Below are positions 8,330 through 16,885 of a stretch of DNA of 64,000 nt, in pieces (the first letter of the stretch is position 1; each line of letters begins with the position of its first letter). A program made the translations under genes and the position numbers. The notes beneath the pieces are model-generated. The model did no database searches, was not told where the DNA came from, and saw only the letters and a program-made list of their open reading frames with translations. Source of the stretch: Paraflavitalea devenefica (GTDB taxonomy: Bacteria > Bacteroidota > Bacteroidia > Chitinophagales > Chitinophagaceae); the NCBI RefSeq assembly GCF_011759375.1, contig NZ_JAARML010000007.1, positions 62,001 through 126,000 on the forward strand. Direction: 5' to 3'.

Positions 8330-9241
8330 ATGACCTTCAAGTCCCTCCTCGCTATTGCAGTAGCCCTTGTGCTCATCGTTTCCTGGACCGTTATACGGGA
8401 CAAGGAAGCCCTCCCGGCTTTTGACAAGGCAGAAGAAATGATCATGATGCGGGATATAGGGCATAAGGTACTCTTACATGCCGGCGATTCCTCCTCCCGG
8501 GTGCTGCCCGTACAGGAAATAGCCGGCCATGAATACATCCTGCAATTCCAAAGCCGGTTCACCTTCATCCCCGACTCCCTGGTGCGGGTCGTAGACCGGG
8601 CCATAAGAGCACACCACCTGCCGCTCAGCTACATGGTGCAGGTAATAGCCTGCAACAGTGACCAGGTTATCTTTGGTTATTCCATGCACCAGGACAGCAC
8701 CAACAACATTGTTCCCTGTATTGGCCGGGAACAGGAGAAAGCCTGCTATAAGATCAGGTTACTATTCCCCGCAACCAATACCGCCAACACCAGCTACCTG
8801 CTGCCTGCCAGCCTGCTGGCCATTGGCTTGTCCCTGCTGGCAAGATTCCTGTACAACAAGCGCCGCAAAACAGCAAGGGCCGCAGCAGCCACCCCTAACG
8901 AACCCGTTCCCGCTACAGACATCGAGCCATCACCTGCTACTCAGGCGGTCAACATTGGCCGCTACCTGTTTTACAGGGATAAACAACTATTGCAACTGGA
9001 TGAACAAACAATAGCGCTCACCGCCAAGGAAGCCAAATTATTACAGGTATTCGCAGCCGCGCCCAATGAAGTTATTGACCGCAACAGGTTGCTGAAAGAA
9101 GTATGGGAAGATGAAGGCGTTATTGTAGGACGCAGCCTCGACATGTTTGTTTCCAAACTAAGAAAAAAACTCCAACAGGATCCCGGCATCAGCATCATCA
9201 ATGTACACGGTAAGGGATATAAGCTGGCCATCAATGCCTGA
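8330..9241 (+). CDS. Membrane-anchored winged-helix transcriptional regulator
   Basis: A 303-residue protein with a ToxR/CadC-like plan in reversed topology. A membrane segment lies at residues 6-22, an extracytoplasmic region of about 140 residues with a conserved pair of cysteines (near 113 and 133) follows, then a second membrane segment (about 157-174) and a basic, Ala/Pro-rich linker. Residues about 205-300 form an OmpR/PhoB-type winged helix (LTAKEAKLLQVFAAAPNEVI, then VGRSLDMFVSKLRKKL and HGKGYKL). It probably senses an envelope condition and binds DNA directly from the membrane. It diverges from the truncated YceI gene, which may once have been its target. A hairpin follows at 9250-9281. 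Confidence 0.8.
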   Translation: MTFKSLLAIAVALVLIVSWTVIRDKEALPAFDKAEEMIMMRDIGHKVLLHAGDSSSRVLPVQEIAGHEYILQFQSRFTFIPDSLVRVVDRAIRAHHLPLSYMVQVIACNSDQVIFGYSMHQDSTNNIVPCIGREQEKACYKIRLLFPATNTANTSYLLPASLLAIGLSLLARFLYNKRRKTARAAAATPNEPVPATDIEPSPATQAVNIGRYLFYRDKQLLQLDEQTIALTAKEAKLLQVFAAAPNEVIDRNRLLKEVWEDEGVIVGRSLDMFVSKLRKKLQQDPGISIINVHGKGYKLAINA

Positions 9242-9249
9242 AAGCACAA

Positions 9250-9281
9250 TGCCCTCCCTGTATTTGATCACAGGAAGGGCA
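9250..9281. terminator. Bidirectional hairpin between convergent genes
   Basis: TGCCCTCCCTGT (9250-9261) pairs at 11 of 12 positions with ACAGGAAGGGCA (9270-9281) over an 8-base loop, between the regulator gene and the convergent acyltransferase gene. Confidence 0.7.
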
Positions 9282-9322
9282 ATTGCAGGATAGAATAAGG
9301 CTAAGGCTAATGGACAAAAAAC

Positions 9323-10018
9323 TTACGTCACGGTGGGCACATGATCATGCCGGTAAATATTGATCGTACCAGGATAATCCTTCACCGTTTTATTCAATCT
9401 AAACCCTGCTTCATGCAGGAGGTTATTCGATCGCTTGTCATATACTGATGCTTTACAGAATATCCGCCATACATCCGGGAAGGAGAAAAAGCTGTGCAGG
9501 CAACTATTCAGGGCCCCGGCCAGGAAACCAATGGGTTCATCAAAATGGGGCGATACCAGGAAATGTATGCAGTAATCCCCTTTCTGTATATCCTCCTTCA
9601 GGCTGATCTCATCCTGGTCGGCACGTATAATATCAATTTGCAGGATCGCTTTACCACCTACTTCAGCAATTAAGCTCTGGCTGTAATCCCCGGTCAGCAG
9701 GTCATGATATGCTTCCAGCAGTTGCTGTACCGGCGTAAAAGGATTACTGCCCGGAACGCTGCAATACTCTCCAATCCAGTCATAAATAACCGGCAGGTCC
9801 TGGGGTATACAAAAGGGGCGTAAGGAAAATACACGGTTATCGCCCGGCAATAATCCGTAAAGAAAGGGCGTGTACCGGACAGACGGATCCAGTGGGCTAC
9901 ACAATTGTTTCTCGGTAAAAGGGCGCATAGCGATAAGGTTCACTTCACGGTATAAGTATTGCTCAACAAGCCGGCGCAGGCCGTCATGTGTAAGCATCAG
10001 GTATCGGGCATTGTTCAT
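9323..10018 (-). CDS. GNAT-type acyltransferase, siderophore-biosynthesis-like
   Basis: About 231 residues from the chosen start (MNNARYLML). After a short N-terminal part, residues about 60-230 resemble the Acetyltransf_8 family of siderophore N-acyltransferases: SLRPFCIPQDLPVIYDWIGE at the start, a middle strand with ILQIDIIRADQDEI, FLVSPHF, and the C-terminal NLLHEAGFRL typical of GNAT proteins. Such enzymes acylate hydroxylated lysine or similar amines in aerobactin-like pathways. No other siderophore gene is nearby, so the role is open. An upstream ATG at 10072 would add 18 residues without family similarity; the internal start is preferred. Confidence 0.65.
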   Translation of the reverse strand: MNNARYLMLTHDGLRRLVEQYLYREVNLIAMRPFTEKQLCSPLDPSVRYTPFLYGLLPGDNRVFSLRPFCIPQDLPVIYDWIGEYCSVPGSNPFTPVQQLLEAYHDLLTGDYSQSLIAEVGGKAILQIDIIRADQDEISLKEDIQKGDYCIHFLVSPHFDEPIGFLAGALNSCLHSFFSFPDVWRIFCKASVYDKRSNNLLHEAGFRLNKTVKDYPGTINIYRHDHVPTVT

Positions 10019-10555
10019 GATAACAACATTGAACTGTACACTAAACAGTTTACAAATACCATTACCAGGCATTAACCGGAGGTGCTATCAAAAGGGACGG
10101 TCTGTTGGTTGTAGAAGTGTTGCTTTGCTTCGTCTAAGGACCATTACCGTTATTAAAGGAGAGTTTCCAAATCTAACTTTATATGCGTACTTATAAAAAA
10201 GTATTCCTACGGTATTTTATTGTTTTTTACCGGTTTAATCACAAATGTTTAACAGCATCTAAAGGGAAACCCTTACATGCGGGCACACATTACCCAGGCT
10301 CATATATGCCTTCCTTTATATCCATAACCAACAAACGGGAATAAAAAAACCCGGCCTAAACGGGGAAGGCCGGGACATACAAAAAAATAAGCGCAAAGTC
10401 ACCCTGCCGGTAAACTGCATTTTACACAGGCGGAGGGTGTCGTATATAATAACGAACAGGGTAAACCAATATACCGTCGGGGTGCTAAAAATCATACAGG
10501 AAATGATACGTACCAGGTACACAACAGTAGCTTGCAAAATGGCTGACCATAGTAG
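10019..10555. other. Intergenic stretch, upstream of the acyltransferase and downstream of sigma gene
   Basis: About 540 bases with no convincing gene. It contains the probable promoter region of the minus-strand acyltransferase gene at its left end and a strong hairpin at 10350-10374. Short open frames here lack codon character or recognisable motifs. Confidence 0.6.
10350..10374 (-). terminator. Intrinsic terminator on the minus strand
   Basis: CCCGGCC (10350-10356) pairs with GGCCGGG (10368-10374). The A run at 10343-10349 reads as a T tract on the minus strand, so it should stop transcription about 180 bases past the sigma factor gene. Confidence 0.75.
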
Positions 10556-11242
10556 TTAAGCAACCTGCCCGCCGCTTTCTTCCGTAAGGACTCCTGCTGA
10601 TCGTCTTCTTCTCTCCACAGGAATGCCATGAGCCAACGGAGTTCTGCGCACCACCGGAAGCCCCTGGGACCGGCAAAAGATCATACGCAGGAACTTAAGC
10701 GCAATTGTCTTCTGGTTTTGCACCGTCTGTACACTGATATCTAAATGAGCAGCAATCTCTCCATTCTTCATGCCTTCGAGAAAGGACATCTTAAAAATGG
10801 CTTTACGCTGTGGGGGCAACTTTTCTATGACAGCGTATATGCGGCTCAGTAACTCCCCTTCTGCCAGTCCATGTACAAACCGGGTAGCAGCAGCCATGGG
10901 CGAGTTATTGCGGGCGATCATCGCTTCATCCTCCATCAGTAACTGTATCAACTGCTGGTGCTTACCTGCTTTCCATTTCTTATGGCGCAATACATCTATA
11001 CAGGCATTGCGGGTTGTAATATGCAGGAAGGTGCTGATCTTATGAATATTGTCGAAGTTGGCCCGTAACTTCCAGAGTTTCACAAATGTTTCGGTGGTAA
11101 TATCCCGGGCATCCTGGGCGTCCGGCACAAAATGCCTGGCATAATAATAAATAACAGGGTATTGCAAGTGGTAGATCGTAGCAAAGGCATTTTCATCGCC
11201 TTGCTGGAACAGGTATATCATTGCATCCTCGGCTGATTTCAT
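10556..11242 (-). CDS. ECF-type RNA polymerase sigma factor (orphan)
   Basis: About 228 residues from the chosen start (MKSAEDAMIYLFQQGDE). Region 2 is clear (AFATIYHLQYPVIYYYARHF, then DITTETFVKLW and FLHITTRNACIDVLRHKK). Region 4 near residues 135-190 has LPPQRKAIFKMSFLEGMKNG, EIAAHLDISVQTVQNQK and ALKFLRMIF. The C-terminus carries an unusual Arg-rich tail of about 35 residues. The frame extends upstream to 11335, but those residues are not family-like. No FecR-type anti-sigma gene or SusC gene adjoins it, unlike many Bacteroidetes ECF genes, so its signal is unknown. Confidence 0.85.
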   Translation of the reverse strand: MKSAEDAMIYLFQQGDENAFATIYHLQYPVIYYYARHFVPDAQDARDITTETFVKLWKLRANFDNIHKISTFLHITTRNACIDVLRHKKWKAGKHQQLIQLLMEDEAMIARNNSPMAAATRFVHGLAEGELLSRIYAVIEKLPPQRKAIFKMSFLEGMKNGEIAAHLDISVQTVQNQKTIALKFLRMIFCRSQGLPVVRRTPLAHGIPVERRRRSAGVLTEESGGQVA

Positions 11243-11830
11243 GAAACAGGTGATTACAGTTACCGGTAAAAAAGAGTTGACAGCGCTTTCAGGCGATGCT
11301 ACCAACCAGCCATAACCAGCATTATGATCGTTCAAAAGAACGGGTAGTGCAGGTTTGGAGCGTTGTCACAACAAAAGCCTTGCTTCCAACTCATTTCGTC
11401 GCTGACCGAACCAGTAAAAAACCCGTTTATTTTTACTCTTCAACCTTAACGAAAGAGGTATCGCGATAAAAGTAATAAAAAAATGCGGAACAGTAAGGGT
11501 AACTGGTCCCCGTTAACTACCGGACGTGCATAAGTGGAGGCGCCGCCGGGTACCGGCCGGATAGCTCCCGGACAACATTAAGATTTTTTTAACTGGGTAC
11601 CATCCGGATGCCATCTACACACCTGGAAGGGCTTCGTCTCCACTCAACAACAGGCTGAGCATCATAGCGCTACACGACAAATTGCCCCAACAACACCTTG
11701 ATTTATTGCCCCTCATACATAACGAATTAATACCATTTTCAGCGTCCGAACTGCCTCCGGCGGTTACCGGGACTCAATTTTTCTTTAGATTTTACGTTTA
11801 GTTTGCAATAAAAGCCCCCTGTTTACATTC
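11243..11830. other. Divergent intergenic region between sigma factor and PAP2 genes
   Basis: About 590 bases without a supportable gene. It must hold the promoters of both flanking genes. A box TAGTTTG at 11799-11805, close to the -7 consensus, lies 25 bases before the PAP2 start. GC-rich inverted segments around 11545-11575 may form structure. Nothing else was recognised. Confidence 0.5.
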
Positions 11831-12637
11831 ATGCATTACCGGTTAAAAATCATGGTGGTGGTCATTATAACAATTTCCGCCATCAATCCAGCTACTGCAC
11901 AATACACGGACACTTCGGGCCGTGTCATCCCGGCTACAGATACCATACCCAGGGAAGTAAACTGGAGTATACCTGTGCCACAACGGGCATTTCCCCTTAG
12001 GTCACTCATTATCCCTGCCGCCATGATCTCATACGGCGTTACATCGCTGGCCAGTCATGGTTTAAAGGACGTTAACCGCAGCATTAAAGAAGAGCTGGCG
12101 ATTGAACACCCGCATAACAAGGTTTCTATAGACAACTACCTGCAATATGCACCGGCACTGGCCGTATATGGTTTGAATGCCGCGGGTATTAAAGGCAAAC
12201 ATAACTTTAAGGACCGTACCATCCTGTATGGTATGTCCATGCTCATTTCCAACAGCGCCGTATTCTCCATTAAAAAATTCAGTGGCGAGAAGCGCCCCGA
12301 TGGTTCAGATTACTACTCTTTTCCTTCCGGTCATACTGCCAATGCTTTTGTAGCGGCAGAATTTATGCGGCAGGAATACAAGGATGTGAGTCCCTGGTAT
12401 GGCGTGGCAGGTTATGCCATGGCCGCCACTACAGGTTACCTGCGCATGTACAACAACAAGCACTGGTTCAGCGATGTGGTGGCCGGCGCTGGTGTGGGTA
12501 TAGCCTCCACCAAACTGGCTTACTGGCTATACCCCATGCTCCAACGCGGTTTATCCAAAAACAAGAAGCTCAATACCGTCATTATGCCTACTTACCAGGA
12601 TGGCGCAGTAGGTGTAGGACTGGTACATAAATTCTAA
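11831..12637 (+). CDS. PAP2-superfamily phosphatase
   Basis: A 268-residue exported or membrane-bound protein with an N-terminal signal segment (residues 6-22, ending ATAQ). It shows the three phosphatase motifs of the PAP2 superfamily: K148 through R155-P, PSGH at 165-168, and R205...H211...D215 (YLRMYNNKHWFSDVV). Family members dephosphorylate lipid phosphates such as undecaprenyl diphosphate, phosphatidate or lipid A. The substrate here cannot be told. Hydrophobic helices around 60-75, 130-147 and 190-203 fit the fold. A strong hairpin at 12639-12673 separates it from convergent metE. Confidence 0.88.
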   Translation: MHYRLKIMVVVIITISAINPATAQYTDTSGRVIPATDTIPREVNWSIPVPQRAFPLRSLIIPAAMISYGVTSLASHGLKDVNRSIKEELAIEHPHNKVSIDNYLQYAPALAVYGLNAAGIKGKHNFKDRTILYGMSMLISNSAVFSIKKFSGEKRPDGSDYYSFPSGHTANAFVAAEFMRQEYKDVSPWYGVAGYAMAATTGYLRMYNNKHWFSDVVAGAGVGIASTKLAYWLYPMLQRGLSKNKKLNTVIMPTYQDGAVGVGLVHKF

Positions 12638-12638
12638 G

Positions 12639-12673
12639 GTGAGGGTCAGTGGTGAGCACTACTGACCACTCAC
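12639..12673. repeat. 15-bp stem between PAP2 and metE, related to the intergenic palindrome family
   Basis: GTGAG (12639-12643) and GGTCAGTGGT (12644-12653) pair with the matching right arm ending CTCAC at 12673, with a GAGC tetraloop and one bulged A. It lies between convergent stop codons and probably terminates both transcripts. Its AGTGGTGAG/CACTACT vocabulary resembles the larger palindromes at 30471, 43031 and 62376. Confidence 0.7.
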
Positions 12674-12681
12674 AAACTTCA

Positions 12682-14994
12682 TCAGGCAACAATCTTTTTC
12701 TCAACTTCCGCCCTCGCTATAGCGGCGGCCTTCACCATATTTTCCAGCGCTGTTTTTGTTTCCGGCCACTTGCGGGTCTTCAGCCCGCAATCGGGATTCA
12801 CCCATACATTGCGCGCCGGCAATAACGTGGCCGCTTTCTCCAGGAGTGATACCATCTCTGCTACCGATGGCACGCGGGGCGAATGAATATCATACACCCC
12901 CGGCCCTATCTCATTGGGATACTTAAAATGTGCAAACGCTTCCAGCAGCTCCATTTGCGAACGCGAAGTTTCTATCGTGATCACGTCGGCATCCATCGCA
13001 GCAATATGCTCTATAATATCATTAAACTCACTGTAGCACATATGCGTATGGATCTGCGTTTCATCTTTTACACCGCTGACTGATATACGGAATGCCCGTA
13101 CCGCCCATTGCAGGTAGGCTCCCCAGTCCTTTTTCCGCAGGGGCAATCCTTCCCGGATGGCAGGCTCATCTACCTGTATAATACTAATACCTGCTTTTTC
13201 CAGCGCCACCACTTCATCCCGGATAGCCAGGGCAATCTGGTTGGTGGTCACAGAACGCGGCTGGTCATTTCTTACAAACGACCATTGCAGGATCGTTACC
13301 GGCCCGGTGAGCATGCCTTTCATAAAGCGGGTCGTTTGCGCTTGTGCAAAACTGCTCCAGCGCACCGTCATATCCGCAGGCCTGCTTACATCGCCCACAA
13401 TGATAGGCGGCTTCACGCAGCGGCTGCCATAGCTTTGTACCCATCCGTTTTTCGTAAACACAAATCCGTCAAGCTGTTCCCCAAAATATTCTACCATATC
13501 ATTGCGCTCAAACTCGCCATGCACCAATACGTCCAGCCCCGTCTCTTCCTGCCAGCGGATGGCTTCCAGGGTAGCCTGCTCAATAGCGGTATCATATTCA
13601 GCCTGGGTAAGCTCCCCCTTTTTTAAGCGGGCGCGCAATTGCCGGATATCATCCGTTTGCGGAAATGATCCGATCGTAGTAGTAGGAAACAAAGGAAGCT
13701 GGAACAGTTGGCGCTGTACCTGTTGGCGTATAGCAAAAGGGCTATTGCGTTCACCGTCTTTGGCTGTAATGGTTGCTACCCGTTCTTTTACTGCCGGCTT
13801 ATGGATAAGCGCTGAGGTGCTGCGGCTTTCCTGCGCCTGCTGGTTGGCGACCAGCAAAGAAGTATTGCCATTTACAATAGCGGCCAGTTCTCTTACCTCC
13901 TGCAGCTTCTGTTTGGCGAAAGCCATCCAGTTCCTGATCACAGGATTAAGACCAGTTTCCAGGTCAAGGTCAAAAGGCGTATGCAGTAAGGAGCAGGAAG
14001 GTGCGATCATCACGCGCTCCGCCCCCAGCCTGTCAATCGCTTTCCGGATCAGGGACAGCGATTGGCTGTAATCATTCTTCCAGATATTCCTGCCATCAAC
14101 AACACCCAGTGAAAGCGACAGTTTGGGCGGTATGCTGCTTAAAATGTCATCCAGTTGCCGCGGCGCCCGCACCAGGTCTACATGCAAAGCGCAAACCGGC
14201 AGGCTAACGGCCAGTTCAGTATTTTCCTGCAGGCCTTCAAAATAAGTGGTAAGCAGGGTCTTCACATGCGGGCAATGCTTCTTAATCTCTGCATAGGCAT
14301 ACTTATAGGCCTGCTGTTGCTTTTCCGTGAGGTCCATGGCCAGGAAAGGTTCATCCAGTTGTATCCAGTCGGCCCGGTAATCATCTTTCAGCTTATTCAG
14401 TATCTCAACATACACCGGCACCAGCTTTTTGATCAGGTCTATCCTGTCAAAAGGCACGCTTCCTTTTTCTTTGCCCAACAGCAAATAGGAAACAGGACCT
14501 ATCAAAACAGGCTTGGGCGTTTTGCCGGTCACATACTTTGCCCCGCTGAACTCACTGAAGAGCCGGTTGGAGAACAGCTTAAACGACTGGTCATGTGTAA
14601 ACTCAGGTACGATATAATGGTAATTCGTATCAAACCATTTTGTCATCTCCATGGCCGTAATATCAAGGCCATGACGCTGGTAGCCCCTGGCCATGGCAAA
14701 ATAGAGATCAATCTCTGTGTTGTCCTTCACATCGGTTACCACCGGTGCATAACGGGTGGGGATAACGCCCAGGAGCAATGACATGTCCAGCACCTGGTCA
14801 TAAAAACTAAAATCATTACAGGGAATCAGATCAATGCCGGCTGCGGCCTGCAGCGTCCAGTTATCTTCCTGGATCCTTTTGGCGGCCAGGAATAGCTCCT
14901 GCCGGGAGATGGCGCCTGTCCAGTACTGTTCACAGGCCTTTTTGAGTTGGCGGTGGCTGCCCATACGCGGGTAGCCCAGGTTGTTTGTCAGCAT
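12682..14994 (-). CDS. metE: Cobalamin-independent methionine synthase
   Basis: A 770-residue cytosolic enzyme that transfers a methyl group from 5-methyltetrahydropteroyltriglutamate to homocysteine to form methionine. Both halves of the MetE double barrel are present. The C-terminal zinc site is intact: H651 and C653 in THMCYSE, and C736 in NPDCGLKTRK, each ten residues later than the E. coli equivalents. The N-terminus MLTNNLGYPRMG matches the family. The start is set at the ATG at 14994 rather than the TTG two codons upstream. A cobalamin riboswitch on the same strand at about 15143-15290 controls it, which fits repression when B12 allows MetH to work. Confidence 0.96.
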   Translation of the reverse strand: MLTNNLGYPRMGSHRQLKKACEQYWTGAISRQELFLAAKRIQEDNWTLQAAAGIDLIPCNDFSFYDQVLDMSLLLGVIPTRYAPVVTDVKDNTEIDLYFAMARGYQRHGLDITAMEMTKWFDTNYHYIVPEFTHDQSFKLFSNRLFSEFSGAKYVTGKTPKPVLIGPVSYLLLGKEKGSVPFDRIDLIKKLVPVYVEILNKLKDDYRADWIQLDEPFLAMDLTEKQQQAYKYAYAEIKKHCPHVKTLLTTYFEGLQENTELAVSLPVCALHVDLVRAPRQLDDILSSIPPKLSLSLGVVDGRNIWKNDYSQSLSLIRKAIDRLGAERVMIAPSCSLLHTPFDLDLETGLNPVIRNWMAFAKQKLQEVRELAAIVNGNTSLLVANQQAQESRSTSALIHKPAVKERVATITAKDGERNSPFAIRQQVQRQLFQLPLFPTTTIGSFPQTDDIRQLRARLKKGELTQAEYDTAIEQATLEAIRWQEETGLDVLVHGEFERNDMVEYFGEQLDGFVFTKNGWVQSYGSRCVKPPIIVGDVSRPADMTVRWSSFAQAQTTRFMKGMLTGPVTILQWSFVRNDQPRSVTTNQIALAIRDEVVALEKAGISIIQVDEPAIREGLPLRKKDWGAYLQWAVRAFRISVSGVKDETQIHTHMCYSEFNDIIEHIAAMDADVITIETSRSQMELLEAFAHFKYPNEIGPGVYDIHSPRVPSVAEMVSLLEKAATLLPARNVWVNPDCGLKTRKWPETKTALENMVKAAAIARAEVEKKIVA

Positions 14995-15142
14995 ACGCAA
15001 AAACTTTTAGGTTAAACATTAAGTGAATAATGCCTTTACGTTTAAGAGTATGCTTCCGGAATTTAAGAATAAGAGAGGTACAGCCTTATGAGGCATGGGG
15101 CTGCTCCTGACTTCTGCTTTAAACTGCGAAAGCATTCGTCCG

Positions 15143-15290
15143 GTTTCCTGGCAAGTATCTGGCTTGGGAGTGATGGCGAACGTGAAACGTGCGACCTTCA
15201 ACCCTTACAGTTGCGCAACAGCCCATGATTTACACATGGTTCCTTTTTAATAATACCGCCGATAACGATAGGCGACATTAACCTGGAAAC
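15143..15290 (-). promoter_or_regulatory. Cobalamin (B12) riboswitch upstream of metE
   Basis: Read on the minus strand the segment contains the B12-box hallmarks in order: AAAAAGGAACCATGTGTAAA (the GGAA...GTG...AAtC core), then GGGCTGTTGCGCAACTGTAA (the CCCGCnACTGTA-like stretch), and CCAAGCCAGATACTTGCCA near the 3' end. The outer helix P1 can form between GTTTCC at the 5' end (plus 15285-15290) and GGAAAC at the 3' end (plus 15143-15148). The following ACAGCC/GGCTGT stem near 15075-15100 may be part of the expression platform. Placement before metE is a known arrangement. An open frame at 15019-15201 overlaps the RNA and is not credited. Confidence 0.88.
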
Positions 15291-15335
15291 GACCATTAAA
15301 GTAAAGAACGATGGCGCGAAGGTATATCTTTTCTA

Positions 15336-16163
15336 TTACTCGAAGACAACTGTTTTATTATTATACACAAACACCCGGTCATCAAATACAAGCCGTAGCG
15401 CTTTGGCCAGTACAGCAGTTTCTATTTCTTTACCGGCCCGCATCATATCAGAGGCTGTGAGGGAGTGGGTCACCGGTATAATCTGCTGGGCAATAATGGG
15501 GCCTTCATCAAGGTCATTCGTTACAAAATGGGCAGTAGCGCCAATCAGCTTCACGCCGCGCTCAAATGCCTGCCGGTAAGGATTGGCGCCGGCAAAGGCA
15601 GGCAGAAATGAATGATGGATATTGATGATGCGGCCGGGGAAGGCCGCTACAAAAGCAGGCGATAAAATGCGCATGAACTTGGCCAGCACAATATAATCCG
15701 GCGCGTACTGTGCTATGCAGTCCTTTATCTGTTCTTCAAATACGGCTTTGAGAGCCTCATGATGCGGTACATGGTGAAAGGGTACATCAAAGCGGCCGCA
15801 GATATCCTGCAGGGTATCATAATTACCGATAACAGCCTGTATATGGGCGCCCAGCGTTTTAAAATAATGACGGATCAGCATATCCCCCAGGCAATGATAC
15901 TCTTTGGTCACCATCACCACGATCTTCTTTTGCGGCAATGGGTCTACTACGATGGCTGCATCAGGCGGCAAAACCGCCTGCAGGGATTTTGCGATCCCTG
16001 CAGCATCAGCTTCCTGCTCTACCTGCACCCGCAGGAAAAAGCGGTTCTCTGTCTTGTCCACATGCTCCCGCAAAGAAACAATATTAAGCTGCTGCTGCGC
16101 CAGCACACCGGAGATGGCAGCCACCAGCCCTACCCTGTCTATGCACTGTATGACGATAATCAT
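15336..16163 (-). CDS. purU: Formyltetrahydrofolate deformylase
   Basis: A 275-residue enzyme that hydrolyses 10-formyltetrahydrofolate to formate and tetrahydrofolate, balancing one-carbon pools and feeding purine synthesis. An ACT domain occupies residues 1-75 (QCIDRVGLVAAISGVLA). The formyltransferase-fold domain follows with catalytic N181 and H183 in INIHHSFLPAF and D219 in NDLDEGPII. The start at 16163 overlaps the stop of the preceding gene as TAATG, pointing to translational coupling; a longer frame to 16214 would lie inside that gene. It is last in the cmoA - methyltransferase - purU operon. Confidence 0.95.
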   Translation of the reverse strand: MIIVIQCIDRVGLVAAISGVLAQQQLNIVSLREHVDKTENRFFLRVQVEQEADAAGIAKSLQAVLPPDAAIVVDPLPQKKIVVMVTKEYHCLGDMLIRHYFKTLGAHIQAVIGNYDTLQDICGRFDVPFHHVPHHEALKAVFEEQIKDCIAQYAPDYIVLAKFMRILSPAFVAAFPGRIINIHHSFLPAFAGANPYRQAFERGVKLIGATAHFVTNDLDEGPIIAQQIIPVTHSLTASDMMRAGKEIETAVLAKALRLVFDDRVFVYNNKTVVFE

Positions 16164-16885
16164 TATTCTTTCAGTTTGCCCGATTTCTTCAAATATCGGA
16201 CAAAAAGATACCATACCAGCAGGAGTGGCAACAAAACGGCCCCTAAAATATTCCTGAAGTGGCTATCATAACCGGTTAACTGCGGATACCTGAACAGTAA
16301 GATCAGTACGATACCGGAAAGCCAGATATATTGGGTATTATACTCTTTAAGCAGCCAGCGCTTCCAGTTAAATTGCATCGAGCTAAAAGTTGTACCCAGT
16401 CTCTTGAGCATAGGCAGCCACCGGTTTACCCGGCTGCAATAACTTACGAAGGCCTGCCCGAATTTCCCGCGCAGGAAGTTTTCTTCCGCCAGTACAATAG
16501 ACTGGTAAATGAGTATGAACAGCGGCATAACCACCACCACATACAGGAGTGAATTAGAGAGAATACCTACACCCAGCAGCATCAGCATATTGCCCACATA
16601 CAAGGGATTACGGCAATGATGAAAAATACCAGTCGTAACAAGGTCTTCTGCATACACCTTACCATCCTTACCGCCCCGGATAATATAAGCCAATCCGATC
16701 GTGGCGCCGCGTATAACCTGCCCCATCACAGTAACCAACAGTCCGGTGATGAGCGGCCAGTAATAATAACCGGCCCCGAAATATTGCTCACTGAATAAAG
16801 GGGCAGAAGGAACGAACAATAGCAGGTAGAGTACTATAAACAATCCATTCCTGTGCTTAAAAAAGAAATTACCGATCCTGACCAT
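16163..16885 (-). CDS. Isoprenylcysteine carboxyl methyltransferase-family membrane protein
   Basis: A 240-residue integral membrane protein with about five hydrophobic helices. The SAM-binding region of the ICMT/phospholipid methyltransferase type is visible: LVTTGIFHHCRNPLYVGNML, followed by a membrane helix and EENFLRGKFG...Y...VNRWLP. These enzymes methylate small or lipid substrates at the membrane; the substrate here is unknown. The stop of the cmoA-like gene and this ATG are directly adjacent (16886/16885), and its own stop overlaps purU, so the three genes are one transcript. The link with a Cx-SAM synthase is unusual. Confidence 0.8.
   Translation of the reverse strand: MVRIGNFFFKHRNGLFIVLYLLLFVPSAPLFSEQYFGAGYYYWPLITGLLVTVMGQVIRGATIGLAYIIRGGKDGKVYAEDLVTTGIFHHCRNPLYVGNMLMLLGVGILSNSLLYVVVVMPLFILIYQSIVLAEENFLRGKFGQAFVSYCSRVNRWLPMLKRLGTTFSSMQFNWKRWLLKEYNTQYIWLSGIVLILLFRYPQLTGYDSHFRNILGAVLLPLLLVWYLFVRYLKKSGKLKE

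Noticed and set aside
15019..15201. 60-codon minus-strand frame before metE
   Set aside because: It lies across the cobalamin riboswitch and its expression platform.
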